Positions 1 to 9,229 of a stretch of DNA of 64,000 nucleotides are shown here, piece after piece. The stretch comes from Saprospiraceae bacterium (GTDB taxonomy: Bacteria; Bacteroidota; Bacteroidia; Chitinophagales; Saprospiraceae), in contig JADKAE010000007.1 of assembly GCA_016715405.1 (NCBI GenBank), forward strand, positions 186,001 to 250,000, in the 5' to 3' direction. The notes beneath the pieces were generated by a model that was given only the letters and a program-made list of their open reading frames with translations, had not been told where the DNA came from and ran no database searches. The number at the start of each line of letters is the position of its first letter. Position 1 is the stretch's first letter. Made by a program: the position numbers and the translations under genes.

Positions 1-1
1 C

Positions 2-280
2 GAAAACCTGGTATCCAAAGAGCTCATGCACCAGGAGTGGACGCCTGATATGTACAATCACCTGATTTTGCATTCCATGATGGTAGCGGATGCCTGGATT
101 CCTAATGCAGAGGTGCATTTTGACGAAAAAGGGGAGCCCATCGTTCAGTTTTATAGCCAGATGATGTTCAGCATGTTGGTGCCTTTCCTCACTGAATCGG
201 GCCTGGCGCAATATCACAAAGCCTTGGAGGATAGGCCTGAATGGCGGGCCGGGTTGAGGTTCGGTATTACATTTTCGTAG
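2..280 (+). CDS. 3' end of an unknown gene (partial)
   Basis: The reading frame is open from the window edge and ends at a TAG at 278-280, giving about 92 C-terminal residues. The visible part is acidic and aromatic-rich and ends in RAGLRFGITFS, an alternating pattern that could be a final beta strand; no motif identifies a family. The stop codon lies inside a 30-bp hairpin that separates it from the convergent recN. I do not recognise the gene, and its start lies outside the window. Confidence 0.5.
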   Translation, partial: ENLVSKELMHQEWTPDMYNHLILHSMMVADAWIPNAEVHFDEKGEPIVQFYSQMMFSMLVPFLTESGLAQYHKALEDRPEWRAGLRFGITFS

Positions 281-305
281 AGACGCATGATTATGCGTCT
301 CTACG
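276..305. repeat. GTAGAGACGCA palindrome, copy 1
   Basis: Thirteen-base arms (CGTAGAGACGCAT and its complement) flank a 4-base centre. The hairpin contains the stop codon of the upstream gene and lies between convergent 3' ends, so it could fold as a bidirectional terminator. The same half-site, GAGACGCA, recurs at 56385-56416 and 58427-58448. Confidence 0.8.
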
Positions 306-307
306 CA

Positions 308-1963
308 TCACAATTGTAACAATTCTCTCGCATTTTCCATGGCCGAATCGCTGGGCGGATTTTGGCTGAGCATGGTCGCGATGGCGCGTACGCGTTCCTC
401 GGTGGTGAGCATACGCACGTGCGTGACGGTGCGGTCGTCTTTTTCTTTTTTATACACAAAATAATGGGCATCGGCTTTGGCGGCGATTTGCGGCGAGTGG
501 GTAATAGTTACTACCTGGTGTTGGTTCGACAATTTGCGCAGGATGTTGCCCATCTTGAGCGCTACATCGCCTGAAATTCCGCTGTCGATCTCATCGAAGA
601 TGAGTGTAGGCAGGGGAATAGCGCTGGCCACAAGTGATTTGGTGACGAGCGTAAGCCGGGAGAGTTCGCCGCCCGACGCCACTTCTTTGATGCGTTGCAG
701 GCGGCTGCCTTTGTTGGCGGCAAAAAGGAAATTGACCTCGTCGAGCCCTGTGGGCCCGAGCGTCGACAATTCGTCAAACTGCACCTGCATTTGGGCGTGG
801 GGCATGGCAAGCTGGTTCAGCAAGTCGGTCACCTTGGTTTCAAAATCGGGAATAACTGCCCGGCGGCGCTCGCGCAGTTCCATCGCTTTTTCGGTAAGGG
901 CTTGTTCCTGTTGGTTGATGCTGTCGGTCAGGTCGGCGATTTCTTTGCTGAGATCGCCAAAAGAACCCAGTTGGGACTGGATGGTTTCCTGGATGGCCAG
1001 CAATTCGGCCACGGTAGCCACGCTGTGTTTTTTCTGAAGGCGGTAGACGAGGTCGAGGCGTTGTTGTATTTCGCTGATGCGCTGGGCGTCGTATTCGGTT
1101 TCTTCGGCGATGGTTTCCAGCTCTCGGGCAAGTTCCTGCAACTCTACGACTAAGCTGTCGAAACGCACGTTGAGCAGCGCGATCTGGTGGTCTACCTTGC
1201 CGATTTGATGCAGTTGGATGCCCATATCCTGCAACATGCCCACTACCGATTGCTCGTTTTCTACCAGATAATTATAGGCCGAGCCGGCAACGCGTTTGAT
1301 ATCTTCGGCATTAGTAAGTCGGGTCAATTCTTCCTCCAGTGTTTCCTGTTCGCCGTTGATGAGTTCGGCGCGGTTGAATTCTTCCATTTGAAACTGGAGA
1401 AAGTCCATCTCGCGGGTGGCATTGTCGCTTTTTGCGACCAAATCGGCGAGCCGTCGCTTGTCGGCCTGAAATTTGCGGTAGGCCTCGGCATAGTGCTGTA
1501 ATAGCGATTTATTGCCGGCCAGCGCGTCGATCATGCGCAGTTGGAAGGATATCTGGTGGATATCGAGGGTATCGAATTGTTGGTGCAAATCGATGAGGGA
1601 ACTGCTGAGGTCTTGTAATACCTTGAGATTGACGGGGGTATCGTTGATAAACGCCCGCGACTTGCCGCTGGGCATGATCTCCCGGCGCACAACTACCTCG
1701 GTGTCGTAGTCGATGTCGTGGGAGTCAAAAAAAACCTTGAGGTCGTAAGCCCTTACGTCAAACAAGCCTTCTACCACGCATTTTTCCGACTCGTCGTACA
1801 GCGCCTTGGAGTCGGCGCGTTCACCCATGATCAATTCCAGCGCGCCGAGCAGGATGGATTTTCCCGCGCCCGTTTCGCCGGTAATAATCGTCAGGCCCTC
1901 GGAGAACGACAACTCGAGCAGCTCAATGATGGCATAATTGCGGATATGCAGACTCTTGATCAT
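308..1963 (-). CDS. recN: DNA repair protein RecN
   Basis: RecN is an SMC-like ATPase that organises double-strand break repair in the cytoplasm. The product is 551 residues, the usual family length. The Walker A motif GETGAGKS is at residues 29-36, a long coiled-coil region fills the middle, and the ABC signature SGGELS (about 430-435) and Walker B DEIDSGISG (about 457-465) are near the C terminus. The frame is open further upstream to 2044, but those extra codons are translated repeat sequence. The ATG at 1963 begins the conserved MIKSLHIRNYAI and is preceded by a -7 box at 1981-1988. The gene faces the unknown gene at the window start and follows the methyltransferase gene on the same strand. 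Confidence 0.96.
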   Translation of the reverse strand: MIKSLHIRNYAIIELLELSFSEGLTIITGETGAGKSILLGALELIMGERADSKALYDESEKCVVEGLFDVRAYDLKVFFDSHDIDYDTEVVVRREIMPSGKSRAFINDTPVNLKVLQDLSSSLIDLHQQFDTLDIHQISFQLRMIDALAGNKSLLQHYAEAYRKFQADKRRLADLVAKSDNATREMDFLQFQMEEFNRAELINGEQETLEEELTRLTNAEDIKRVAGSAYNYLVENEQSVVGMLQDMGIQLHQIGKVDHQIALLNVRFDSLVVELQELARELETIAEETEYDAQRISEIQQRLDLVYRLQKKHSVATVAELLAIQETIQSQLGSFGDLSKEIADLTDSINQQEQALTEKAMELRERRRAVIPDFETKVTDLLNQLAMPHAQMQVQFDELSTLGPTGLDEVNFLFAANKGSRLQRIKEVASGGELSRLTLVTKSLVASAIPLPTLIFDEIDSGISGDVALKMGNILRKLSNQHQVVTITHSPQIAAKADAHYFVYKKEKDDRTVTHVRMLTTEERVRAIATMLSQNPPSDSAMENARELLQL

Positions 1964-1980
1964 ATGGTCGGAGGTGTGTG

Positions 1981-1988
1981 CAAAAGTA
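1981..1988 (-). promoter_or_regulatory. Bacteroidetes -7 box for recN
   Basis: On the minus strand this reads TACTTTTG, an exact match to the TAnnTTTG -7 consensus of Bacteroidetes housekeeping promoters. It ends 17 bases before the chosen recN ATG and abuts the inverted repeat at 1998-2067. No convincing -33 TTTG is seen. Confidence 0.55.
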
Positions 1989-1997
1989 GGTTTTTTT

Positions 1998-2067
1998 TGT
2001 GAACTGTGAACAGTGAACCGTGAACAGATTTGAGAGCAGTTCACAGTTCACTGTTCACTGTTCACAA
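1998..2067. repeat. Period-7 inverted repeat (GTGAACA words)
   Basis: The left arm (1998-2028) is a run of near-identical 7-base words (GAACTGT, GAACAGT, GAACCGT). The right arm (2036-2067) is the complementary run, separated by a short loop. The right arm overlaps the last codons and the stop of the methyltransferase gene. This is one of the series of such arrays in the window. Confidence 0.85.
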
Positions 2068-3001
2068 TCAAAAAACATTGATGAATCTTCTTATTGCGAA
2101 AATCAGGGGGCACAGTTTGTGCGCTGATATTTTTAACACTTGCATTTTCAATAGCCTGTGTATCCAGGTGAAAGCGGCGGTAGTTGGTAGAAAAAAAGAT
2201 AACGCCGCCGGGATTGAGCATGTGCAAGGTTTGGTTGATTAGGTAGACGTGGTCTTGTTGGATATCGAGGATGTTGCGCATCGCTTTGCTGTTGGAAAAC
2301 GTCGGCGGATCGAGGATAGCCAGGTCGTAGCGGTCGGTGGCCGGCATCTGTAACCAGGAGATAATATCGGCGCGCACAAAATCGTGTGTGGGCCCTTGAA
2401 GCTGGTTGAGCTCGAGATTGCGCCGTGCCCAGTCGAGATAAGTATTTGACAAGTCGATGGTGGTGGTTTGCGAGGCGCCGCCGGCAGCGGCATAGACAGT
2501 AAACGATCCCGTATAGGCAAAGAGGTTGAGCACGCGTTTTCCGGCGGAGCGTTCGCGCACCATTTGCCGGGTGATGCGGTGGTCGAGAAACAGCCCCGCG
2601 TCGAGGTAATCGCTGAGGTTTACCCAAAATTGCAAGCCGTCTTCGTGGGCGATGATCTCGCGTTTTTTTTCGCCTATTTTCTCGTACTGCTGCGTGCCTT
2701 TTTGGGGTTGCCTTTCTTTAAAAAAGATTCGTTCGGCAGGTACTTCCAATACATCCTGCATCACCTGGCGGCATCCGGAGCGCCAGAGCCGGTGGCCGTC
2801 TTCGTCCAGTGCATGGGGGCGGTGGTATTCTGCGGCATGCACATAGTCTTCGTAGCGGTCAATCACCAGGGGGAATTCGGGCATATCGGCGTCGTAGACC
2901 CTGTAGCAGGTGATACCCTGCCGCCTGGCCCATTTGCCGGTATGGCGGTACACTTTGCGCAGGCGGTTGGCAAACGAATCCATGTCGGGTATCATCGTCA
3001 T
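2048..3001 (-). CDS. RlmK-like 23S rRNA methyltransferase
   Basis: This is a class I SAM-dependent methyltransferase that resembles the C-terminal (RlmK) half of E. coli RlmKL, which makes m7G2069 in 23S rRNA. It has 317 residues. The N-terminal FANRLRKVYRHTGKWARRQG region is typical of the RlmK family. SAM motif I is VLNLFAYTGSF (157-167), and DPPTFSNS (231-238) is the DPP(Y/F) motif. The last six codons read through the period-7 repeat, so the extreme C terminus has been shaped by that array. Exact modification site is inferred from family only. Several in-frame ATGs lie near the start; the first is used. Confidence 0.88.
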   Translation of the reverse strand: MTMIPDMDSFANRLRKVYRHTGKWARRQGITCYRVYDADMPEFPLVIDRYEDYVHAAEYHRPHALDEDGHRLWRSGCRQVMQDVLEVPAERIFFKERQPQKGTQQYEKIGEKKREIIAHEDGLQFWVNLSDYLDAGLFLDHRITRQMVRERSAGKRVLNLFAYTGSFTVYAAAGGASQTTTIDLSNTYLDWARRNLELNQLQGPTHDFVRADIISWLQMPATDRYDLAILDPPTFSNSKAMRNILDIQQDHVYLINQTLHMLNPGGVIFFSTNYRRFHLDTQAIENASVKNISAQTVPPDFRNKKIHQCFLIVNSEQ

Positions 3002-3018
3002 TGTATTTGTAATGGTAA

Positions 3019-3026
3019 TAAAAGTA
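3019..3026 (-). promoter_or_regulatory. Possible -7 box for the RlmK-like gene
   Basis: Minus-strand TACTTTTA matches 7 of 8 positions of TAnnTTTG, 17 bases before the ATG at 3001, the same spacing as at recN. Confidence 0.35.
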
Positions 3027-3134
3027 GCGCTAAATTCACAATAGGCAGGTACTGTTGGGGCATAAAAATGATAATTCTGTTATTTTTAGATCGCGTAAAA
3101 CTATCAACTTTTATTTCGCAAAAACAGCATACAC

Positions 3135-6100
3135 ATGAGTATTCGAATCCAATTGCTTTGCCTGGGCTTGCTGCTGAGCCTCGCTTCCCCCGGTTGGGCG
3201 CAGAAAAAAGCGGCAAAAACATCCGAGAGCGCGTCTGCACCGTCATTTGATGCCAAAAAAATCGCCGGACTCCGATGGCGCAGCATCGGCCCATTTCGCG
3301 GAGGGCGCTCCGGCGCCGTCTCCGGCGTTATCCAAAACGACCAGGTTTATTACACCGGATATACCGGCGGCGGCCTCTGGAAAACTGAAGACGCCGGCCT
3401 CACCTGGCGCAATATTTCGGATGGATTTTTCCAGACCAGCTCTGTGGGCGATGTCGCCGTATCGGAGTCCGACCCCAATGTCGTCTATGTAGGCATGGGC
3501 GAACACGCCGTACGCGGCGTTATGACCACCTTTGGCGACGGCATCTACAAATCGACCGACGCCGGTAAGACCTGGAAACGCCTCGGCCTCGATCTCTCCA
3601 GGCATATTTCCGATGTGGTGATCCACCCCTCCAACCCCGATATCGTGTATGTAGCCGCTCAGGGCGCCGTGCACGGCCCCAACGCAGAACGCGGCATTTA
3701 CAAAAGTACCGACGGCGGCCAAAGCTGGCGCAAGGTGTTGTATGTCGACGAAAATACCGGTGCTTCTTCATTGAGTATGGACTATAACAACCCACGCATC
3801 CTCTATGCCGCTACCTGGCAGCACCGACGCCATCCCTGGAAAGTAGAAAGCGGCGGCCCCGGCTGCGGCATCTGGAAATCAACCGACGGCGGCGAAACCT
3901 GGGAGAAAATCAATAAAGGCCTGCCCGCTATGATGGGCAAAATCGGCGTATCAGTATCCCGTGCCAATTCCAACCGCGTGTACGCACTCGTAGAAGCCGA
4001 AAAAGCAAAAGCAGGCATGTATCGGTCCGACGACGGGGGCCGCTCCTGGAATCTGATGTCTAATAATCAGGAGATTACCGCCCGCTCCTGGTATTATATG
4101 GAGGCCTTCGCCGACCCAGTCAATCAAGATATCGTTTACGCACTGAACGCACCGATGATGGTGTCTATCGATGGCGGCAAAACCTTTACGCGCATCAACG
4201 TAGGCCACGGCGATACCCACGACTTGTGGATCAACCCGCGCAATAACCAGAATATGATACTGGGCGACGACGGCGGCGGAGAGGTCACTTTTAACGCCGG
4301 CCGCACCTGGTCGACGCTCAACAACCAACCAACCGCCCAGTTTTACCGCGTGAATGTGGATCGCGTTTTTCCCTACAAGGTTTACGGCGGACAACAGGAT
4401 AATTCCTCGGTAGTGATTTCCAGCCGCAATAACGGTTTTGGCCTGACTACCAAAGACTGGTACGAAGGTCCCGGCTGCGAATGCGCCTACATCGCCTTCG
4501 ACCCCGACAACCCCGAATTGCTTTTTGGCGGTTGCTACCAGGGACAAATCGATCAGCTCGATACCCGCACGATGGAAGCCAAAAATATTATGGCCTACCC
4601 CGCTATAAACCTGGCCAACCCGCCCAGCGAGATGAAGTACCGCTTCAACTGGAATGCGCCGATCGTGAGCTCACCCCACGATCCAAAGACCCTGTACCAC
4701 GCCGCAAACGTCCTGCTGCGCTCTACAGATGCAGGTTTGTCGTGGATGCCCATTAGCCCTGACCTTACGCGCAATGAAGCTGCCAAGCAAGGCATTGGCG
4801 GGGGACCTATTACCAATGAAGGCGCCGGCGGCGAAAACTACAATACGATTTATTACGTCATCGAATCCAGCCTCGAAAAAGGCGTGATCTATACTGGCAG
4901 CGATTGCGGATTGGTTCACGTGACCCGCGATGCCGGCAAAACCTGGCAGCAAATTACGCCTCCCGGTCTGCCCGAGAGCAGCATCCACAGCATAGAAGTT
5001 TCGCCCCACGAAAAAGGAACGGCCTACATCTGCGCCAACCGCTATAAGTTTAACGACTTCGCGGCTATGTCCTACAAGACCACCGATTACGGCCGCACCT
5101 GGACGAAGATCACTAACGGCATCGATGCCGACGATTTTCTGCGGGTATTGCGCGAAGACCGCAAAACGCCCGGTCTGCTTTACGGCGGATCGGAACGAGG
5201 GTTTTATGTGTCTTTCGATGGTGGCTCGAATTGGAATAAAATGCAACTAAATTTGCCGGTAGTGCCCGTGACCGACCTGGCACTTCACGACAACGACCTG
5301 ATCGCTTCTACCGCCGGCCGCGCTTTCTGGATACTCGACGACCTGGGCGCCCTGCAGCAGTCCAAAGGCGATTGGGGCAAGTCGGCCTTGCGTGTATTCC
5401 AACCCAAAACCACCGTGCGCTTCTCGGCAAATATGCCTCCCTGGATCACCGAAATGCCTCCGGGATTGGGTCAAAACCCGCTCAGCGGCGTAATCCTGGA
5501 TTATTACCTGGCAGAAAAAGCCGATACCAATAAGCTGACGCTGGATATTTTGGATGCTGCCGGAAATGTCATTCGCAGCTATACGAATATCAAAGACGAA
5601 AAATTCAAGCGCTATCCGGGCGGACCGCCGCCGCCGGCCACGATTCCGGCAGAAGCGGGTCTTAACCGCTTCGCCTGGGATTTCCGCACACATCCCATGC
5701 CCGGCGTGCAAGATGTCTACGTGTATGGCGATTATCGGGGTCGCCAGGTGCCGCCGGGCAATTACCGGGCTCGCCTCACCTACAAGGGGCAATCTTCCGA
5801 AACGCCTATCGGGATTGTAAGCGATCCCCGTCTGAAGGCGGCTCCAGCTGATTGGGAAACCCAGCAACAAATGCTGGTAAAACTGGAAGACCGGGTGAAG
5901 GAGATCCACCAGTCGATCATCGATTTGCGCAAAGTGAAAAAACAAGTAAGCGCCTACAACGAACTCCTGGCCGATAATGCCCAGGCAAAAGAACTCCTTG
6001 ATGCAGGAAAAGCCCTCGTGGACAAAATTGACAACTGGGAATCCAAGGTAGTGGAAACCAGGCAGTCCAATTTCCAGGATGTCATCAACTGGCCCAGTAA

Positions 6101-6308
6101 GCTCAACGCCGAGGTGATGGCCTTGCGGGCTGTGATCGACGTACACGACCCCCGCATAACCCAGGGCGCCCGCGATCGCTACAAAGACCTCGACGCGGAG
6201 TGGAATACCTATCGCACTGAATTACAGACTATACGCCAGAAGGATGTGCCGGCCTATAACGAGTTGTTTAGGAAGAGCAATATTCCTGCGGTGATTGTGG
6301 CGGAATGA
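3135..6308 (+). CDS. Secreted VPS10/sortilin-like BNR-repeat propeller protein
   Basis: A 1057-residue exported protein of the group commonly annotated as glycosyl hydrolase or VPS10-domain protein. It starts with a signal peptide (MSIRIQLLCLGLLLSLASPGWAQ, rough cut after residue 22). The body is a series of BNR/Asp-box repeats such as TEDAGLTWRN, STDAGKTWKR, STDGGQSWRK, STDGGETWEK and SDDGGRSWNL, which build a beta-propeller. A C-terminal helical region (about 915-1050) follows an FN3/FlgD-like beta section with NRFAWDFR. No T9SS sorting domain is visible. The catalytic role of these proteins is not established, so an enzymatic function is not claimed. It is monocistronic and ends just before a period-7 repeat. 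Confidence 0.85.
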   Translation: MSIRIQLLCLGLLLSLASPGWAQKKAAKTSESASAPSFDAKKIAGLRWRSIGPFRGGRSGAVSGVIQNDQVYYTGYTGGGLWKTEDAGLTWRNISDGFFQTSSVGDVAVSESDPNVVYVGMGEHAVRGVMTTFGDGIYKSTDAGKTWKRLGLDLSRHISDVVIHPSNPDIVYVAAQGAVHGPNAERGIYKSTDGGQSWRKVLYVDENTGASSLSMDYNNPRILYAATWQHRRHPWKVESGGPGCGIWKSTDGGETWEKINKGLPAMMGKIGVSVSRANSNRVYALVEAEKAKAGMYRSDDGGRSWNLMSNNQEITARSWYYMEAFADPVNQDIVYALNAPMMVSIDGGKTFTRINVGHGDTHDLWINPRNNQNMILGDDGGGEVTFNAGRTWSTLNNQPTAQFYRVNVDRVFPYKVYGGQQDNSSVVISSRNNGFGLTTKDWYEGPGCECAYIAFDPDNPELLFGGCYQGQIDQLDTRTMEAKNIMAYPAINLANPPSEMKYRFNWNAPIVSSPHDPKTLYHAANVLLRSTDAGLSWMPISPDLTRNEAAKQGIGGGPITNEGAGGENYNTIYYVIESSLEKGVIYTGSDCGLVHVTRDAGKTWQQITPPGLPESSIHSIEVSPHEKGTAYICANRYKFNDFAAMSYKTTDYGRTWTKITNGIDADDFLRVLREDRKTPGLLYGGSERGFYVSFDGGSNWNKMQLNLPVVPVTDLALHDNDLIASTAGRAFWILDDLGALQQSKGDWGKSALRVFQPKTTVRFSANMPPWITEMPPGLGQNPLSGVILDYYLAEKADTNKLTLDILDAAGNVIRSYTNIKDEKFKRYPGGPPPPATIPAEAGLNRFAWDFRTHPMPGVQDVYVYGDYRGRQVPPGNYRARLTYKGQSSETPIGIVSDPRLKAAPADWETQQQMLVKLEDRVKEIHQSIIDLRKVKKQVSAYNELLADNAQAKELLDAGKALVDKIDNWESKVVETRQSNFQDVINWPSKLNAEVMALRAVIDVHDPRITQGARDRYKDLDAEWNTYRTELQTIRQKDVPAYNELFRKSNIPAVIVAE

Positions 6309-6310
6309 TG

Positions 6311-6366
6311 GGTTATCGGTTGTCGGTTATCGGTTGTCGGTTTTGATAACTGATAACTGACAACAG
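6311..6366. repeat. Period-7 inverted repeat (GTTATCG/GTTGTCG words)
   Basis: The left arm alternates GTTATCG and GTTGTCG with period 7. The right arm (6344-6366) carries the complement, with imperfect pairing. It lies between the convergent ends of the sortilin-like and CHAT genes. Confidence 0.85.
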
Positions 6367-6369
6367 CCC

Positions 6370-9172
6370 CTACCTCCTCTTCCAATACCACCAGACAACC
6401 CCCGCTATTCCACAAAGCAACAGCAAAGCCAGGAGGGTAGGTTGTAGGCCCTGTTGGCCTTCCATTTTTACCGTGCCATTATCGCCCACATAAGTCAGCG
6501 CAGCCCAGTAATAAGGCGATTTCTGAAAACCAGGTACATTGGGATCGGACAGATAATCGAGTTTGGCCTGGTGGAGCGAGAGGGGTTTTGAAGCGCCTGA
6601 AGCCAGGTGCGTATACATGTGGCGAAGGATCTGTGCCGTGGCCGCCTCGTTGATAGTCCATAGCGAGGCGACGAGCCCTTTGGCGCCGGCATAGGCAAAC
6701 GCCCTCGACAGGCTCATTACGCCTTCTCCCGCCTGGAATTGCCCCAAGGCTGTCTGACAAGCGCTGAGCACGACCAAGTCGGCCTGCAAGTGTAAGGCAT
6801 AGATGTCGGGCAGGTATGCGGAGCGGTCGTACAACTCCACTCTGGGAAGCAGCCCGGCGCTGTCTACGCCGGCGTGTGTCGACAAATGAACAATCCGGTA
6901 AAGCGGCGCTTGCAATGACAGGGCTTCTAAGCCGGCGCGATCATCGAGTAATTTTTTTTCATAAAAAGGCACTTCATTATCGCCTCCGAGTAATGGCGGC
7001 AATCCCCGTTGTTTATTCCGAAACCTGGGCGCAAGATGGAGTATGTTGCGCTTTGCGCCAATAATCAATTGTTGCTGACGCTCCATGACAGTAAGCGAAA
7101 AAGCATATTGCACCGGGTATTTTTTGATCAAAAACGGTACTTGGCCCCAGGCAGCGTTGCGTGCCGGCTCGTACAACAGCGACTCAAAGGGAAGAAAAGC
7201 CATCCACCCATCCGGAATAATCAGCAATTTGTCAAACTTACCGGCAAGCGGAGTAAGGGCGGGTTGTAAGGTTTGGGTATAAATTTGATAGGCTAATGCC
7301 AAATACGGACCTGGTGTTTGCATGGCCGTGCGCGATTGCATCATGGCTAGCAGGGTTTGTATTTGGGCGCCCAGGGAGTCGGGAGACGTCACTTGCACCC
7401 AGTTCGTTTTTCCGGTTGGCGATTGAGAAAAAACGTACAGATGTTTTTTACCAATAAAAAACTCAACCACAGCATACCCGGGCAGGGTAGCACAAATACC
7501 GGCAATGGCTGCGCCTGTAGAAGCATCCGTCTGTCGCTGATAAGCCTCCCTGGTCGGGTATTGCTTTGTGATGCGGCGTTCAGTAGCGGCTAATTGATCT
7601 AATAAAGCATTGCGTTGGATTTGCCATTCGGTGCGCAAGGGAGAAGAGGGTTGCAGCAGCAATTCGCGTTCAAAATAAGCCAGTTGCAACCTCAGGCGTT
7701 TTTCTGTGGCAAATAGGGGGTGGCCGTTTGCCTGAGCGTTCTGAAAGTGGTTCCGCTGAATTGCCTCAAGTAGTAATACGGCTTTGGCTTGTTCGGCGAA
7801 AGCCCAGGCCTTGTACATGTAATCATCTGAACCCGTAAGCCGGTATAATTCCCATGCGGTGCTTATCGCTTTTTCGGTGCGTTGCCGGCTTTGCGATAGT
7901 ACACCCAGTTTTGACGATTCGTATTGCAGGGAGCGACGCAGCAATAGTTCGGCTTGTGCCGCCAGTTGGTAGCATTCAAGGGCAATTCCCAGCCATTGCC
8001 TGTCGCGGCTGCTGTTATATTTCAATAGGAGCGCATCAGCTTTGCCTTCGAACGCTTCGTAGAGGGCATTTTCTCCGTATAGCTGATTTGCACGGGTAAA
8101 TCGCCGGGTGATTGGGCTCGGAAGGTCGGAATTACCGCGCTGATCGCCTGATTGTATGCATCAACGGCTTTTTCTGCTTCGCCTTGCTGCTGGTATAAAA
8201 CGCCGAATTCGATCCATATTTTGGCGATATCGCGATGCGATTTGGAGGCTCTTGCTTTTAAACCGGTGGTCAAGGCGCGCTGTAAATAGGGGAGCGCTTC
8301 GGCGTTCCGATTTTGTTGTCTTAGCAAGCGGGCTTTAGTCAGGTAGGCGCCCGATAAATAATCGGGTACGGTCTCGCGATTATCGTCGTGCAGCGGCATG
8401 CGTTCCAGGGTGGATATGGCTTTTTTTAGCCAGGTATCGGCTTCTTTCAAATGGCCTGTTTCAAGAAGGCTGACAGCCAGGGAGCTCTGCAGGAGCGCGA
8501 TTTTTTCGGGCTCGGCGCCTGTGCAATTGAGGCCTTGCCGGTAATAGGAAATGGCAGTTTTGTTATCGCCTTCATTCCAATACGTAAGTCCGATATTGTT
8601 GTACAAACCGGCTAACGCCGCGCTTTTCCCATGCGAAGGATCACCTTTGATGGCCATCTGAAAAATGACGCGGGCTTTTTCGTTGTCACCCAGGCGGGTA
8701 TAATTGGCGATGAGGGGTTTATAGAAGTATTCCAGCACGTCAAAATCCCGGAATTGGTATTTTTATAAAAAAGTAAACCCGCTTCCTGTGCCTGAATAGC
8801 GCCTAAAATATTGCCCTGGCTGAACAGATAAAATCCGCGGCTGGCTTGTATCAGCGAAAAAGCCCTCCGCTTCGGCCGCCGTACGTGGTTGGCGCCAGGC
8901 TTTTGCAAAGCGCTATCCAAAAACGAAAGCGCGCGTTTTTCATTATCAAATAAAAACTGGCATTCGTAATAACAGTAAGCCCAGGTTTCGAGGCTGTCGA
9001 CTTGCTTGTAATAATTGGCTTTCAGCCGATAATAATAAATGACGCTATCGGCTTGCCCTTCCGCATCAAAACGGTCGATTTGTCGATCCCAATAGCTGTC
9101 GTATTGTTGCGCTGAAACACAACAGGCTATTATTTGAAATAAAAAAAAAGACAACCAATAGCTTTTTGGCAT
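6370..9172 (-). CDS. TPR-CHAT (caspase-like) protein, two frameshifts
   Basis: About 930 residues read across two frame breaks. An N-terminal signal-like segment (MPKSYWLSFFLFQIIACCVSAQ) is followed by a tetratricopeptide solenoid and a CHAT peptidase domain. A single transmembrane helix (LLALLLLCGIAGVVWWYW) and a basic tail close the protein. The CHAT dyad is intact: His in VHLSTHAG (near 6890) and Cys in VLSACQTALG (near 6757), followed by the conserved GEGVMSLSRAF and VASLWTINE. The breaks are near 8745 (a G missing after SNSG, so the frame shifts to DVLEYFY) and near 8095 (after SPGD, to ANQLYGENALYEAF). Without correction the CHAT part would have only a TTG start. The signal peptide and C-terminal anchor imply the dyad faces the periplasm. 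Substrate unknown. Confidence 0.82.
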
Positions 9173-9229
9173 TTGATGGATCGTATTGAGATCCAAATTT
9201 CAGATGTAATTGTGGTTAATTTTCTTTTT

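Noticed and set aside
5247..6146. 299-codon open frame antisense to the sortilin-like gene
   Set aside because: No motif or start context; shadow of the sense reading frame.
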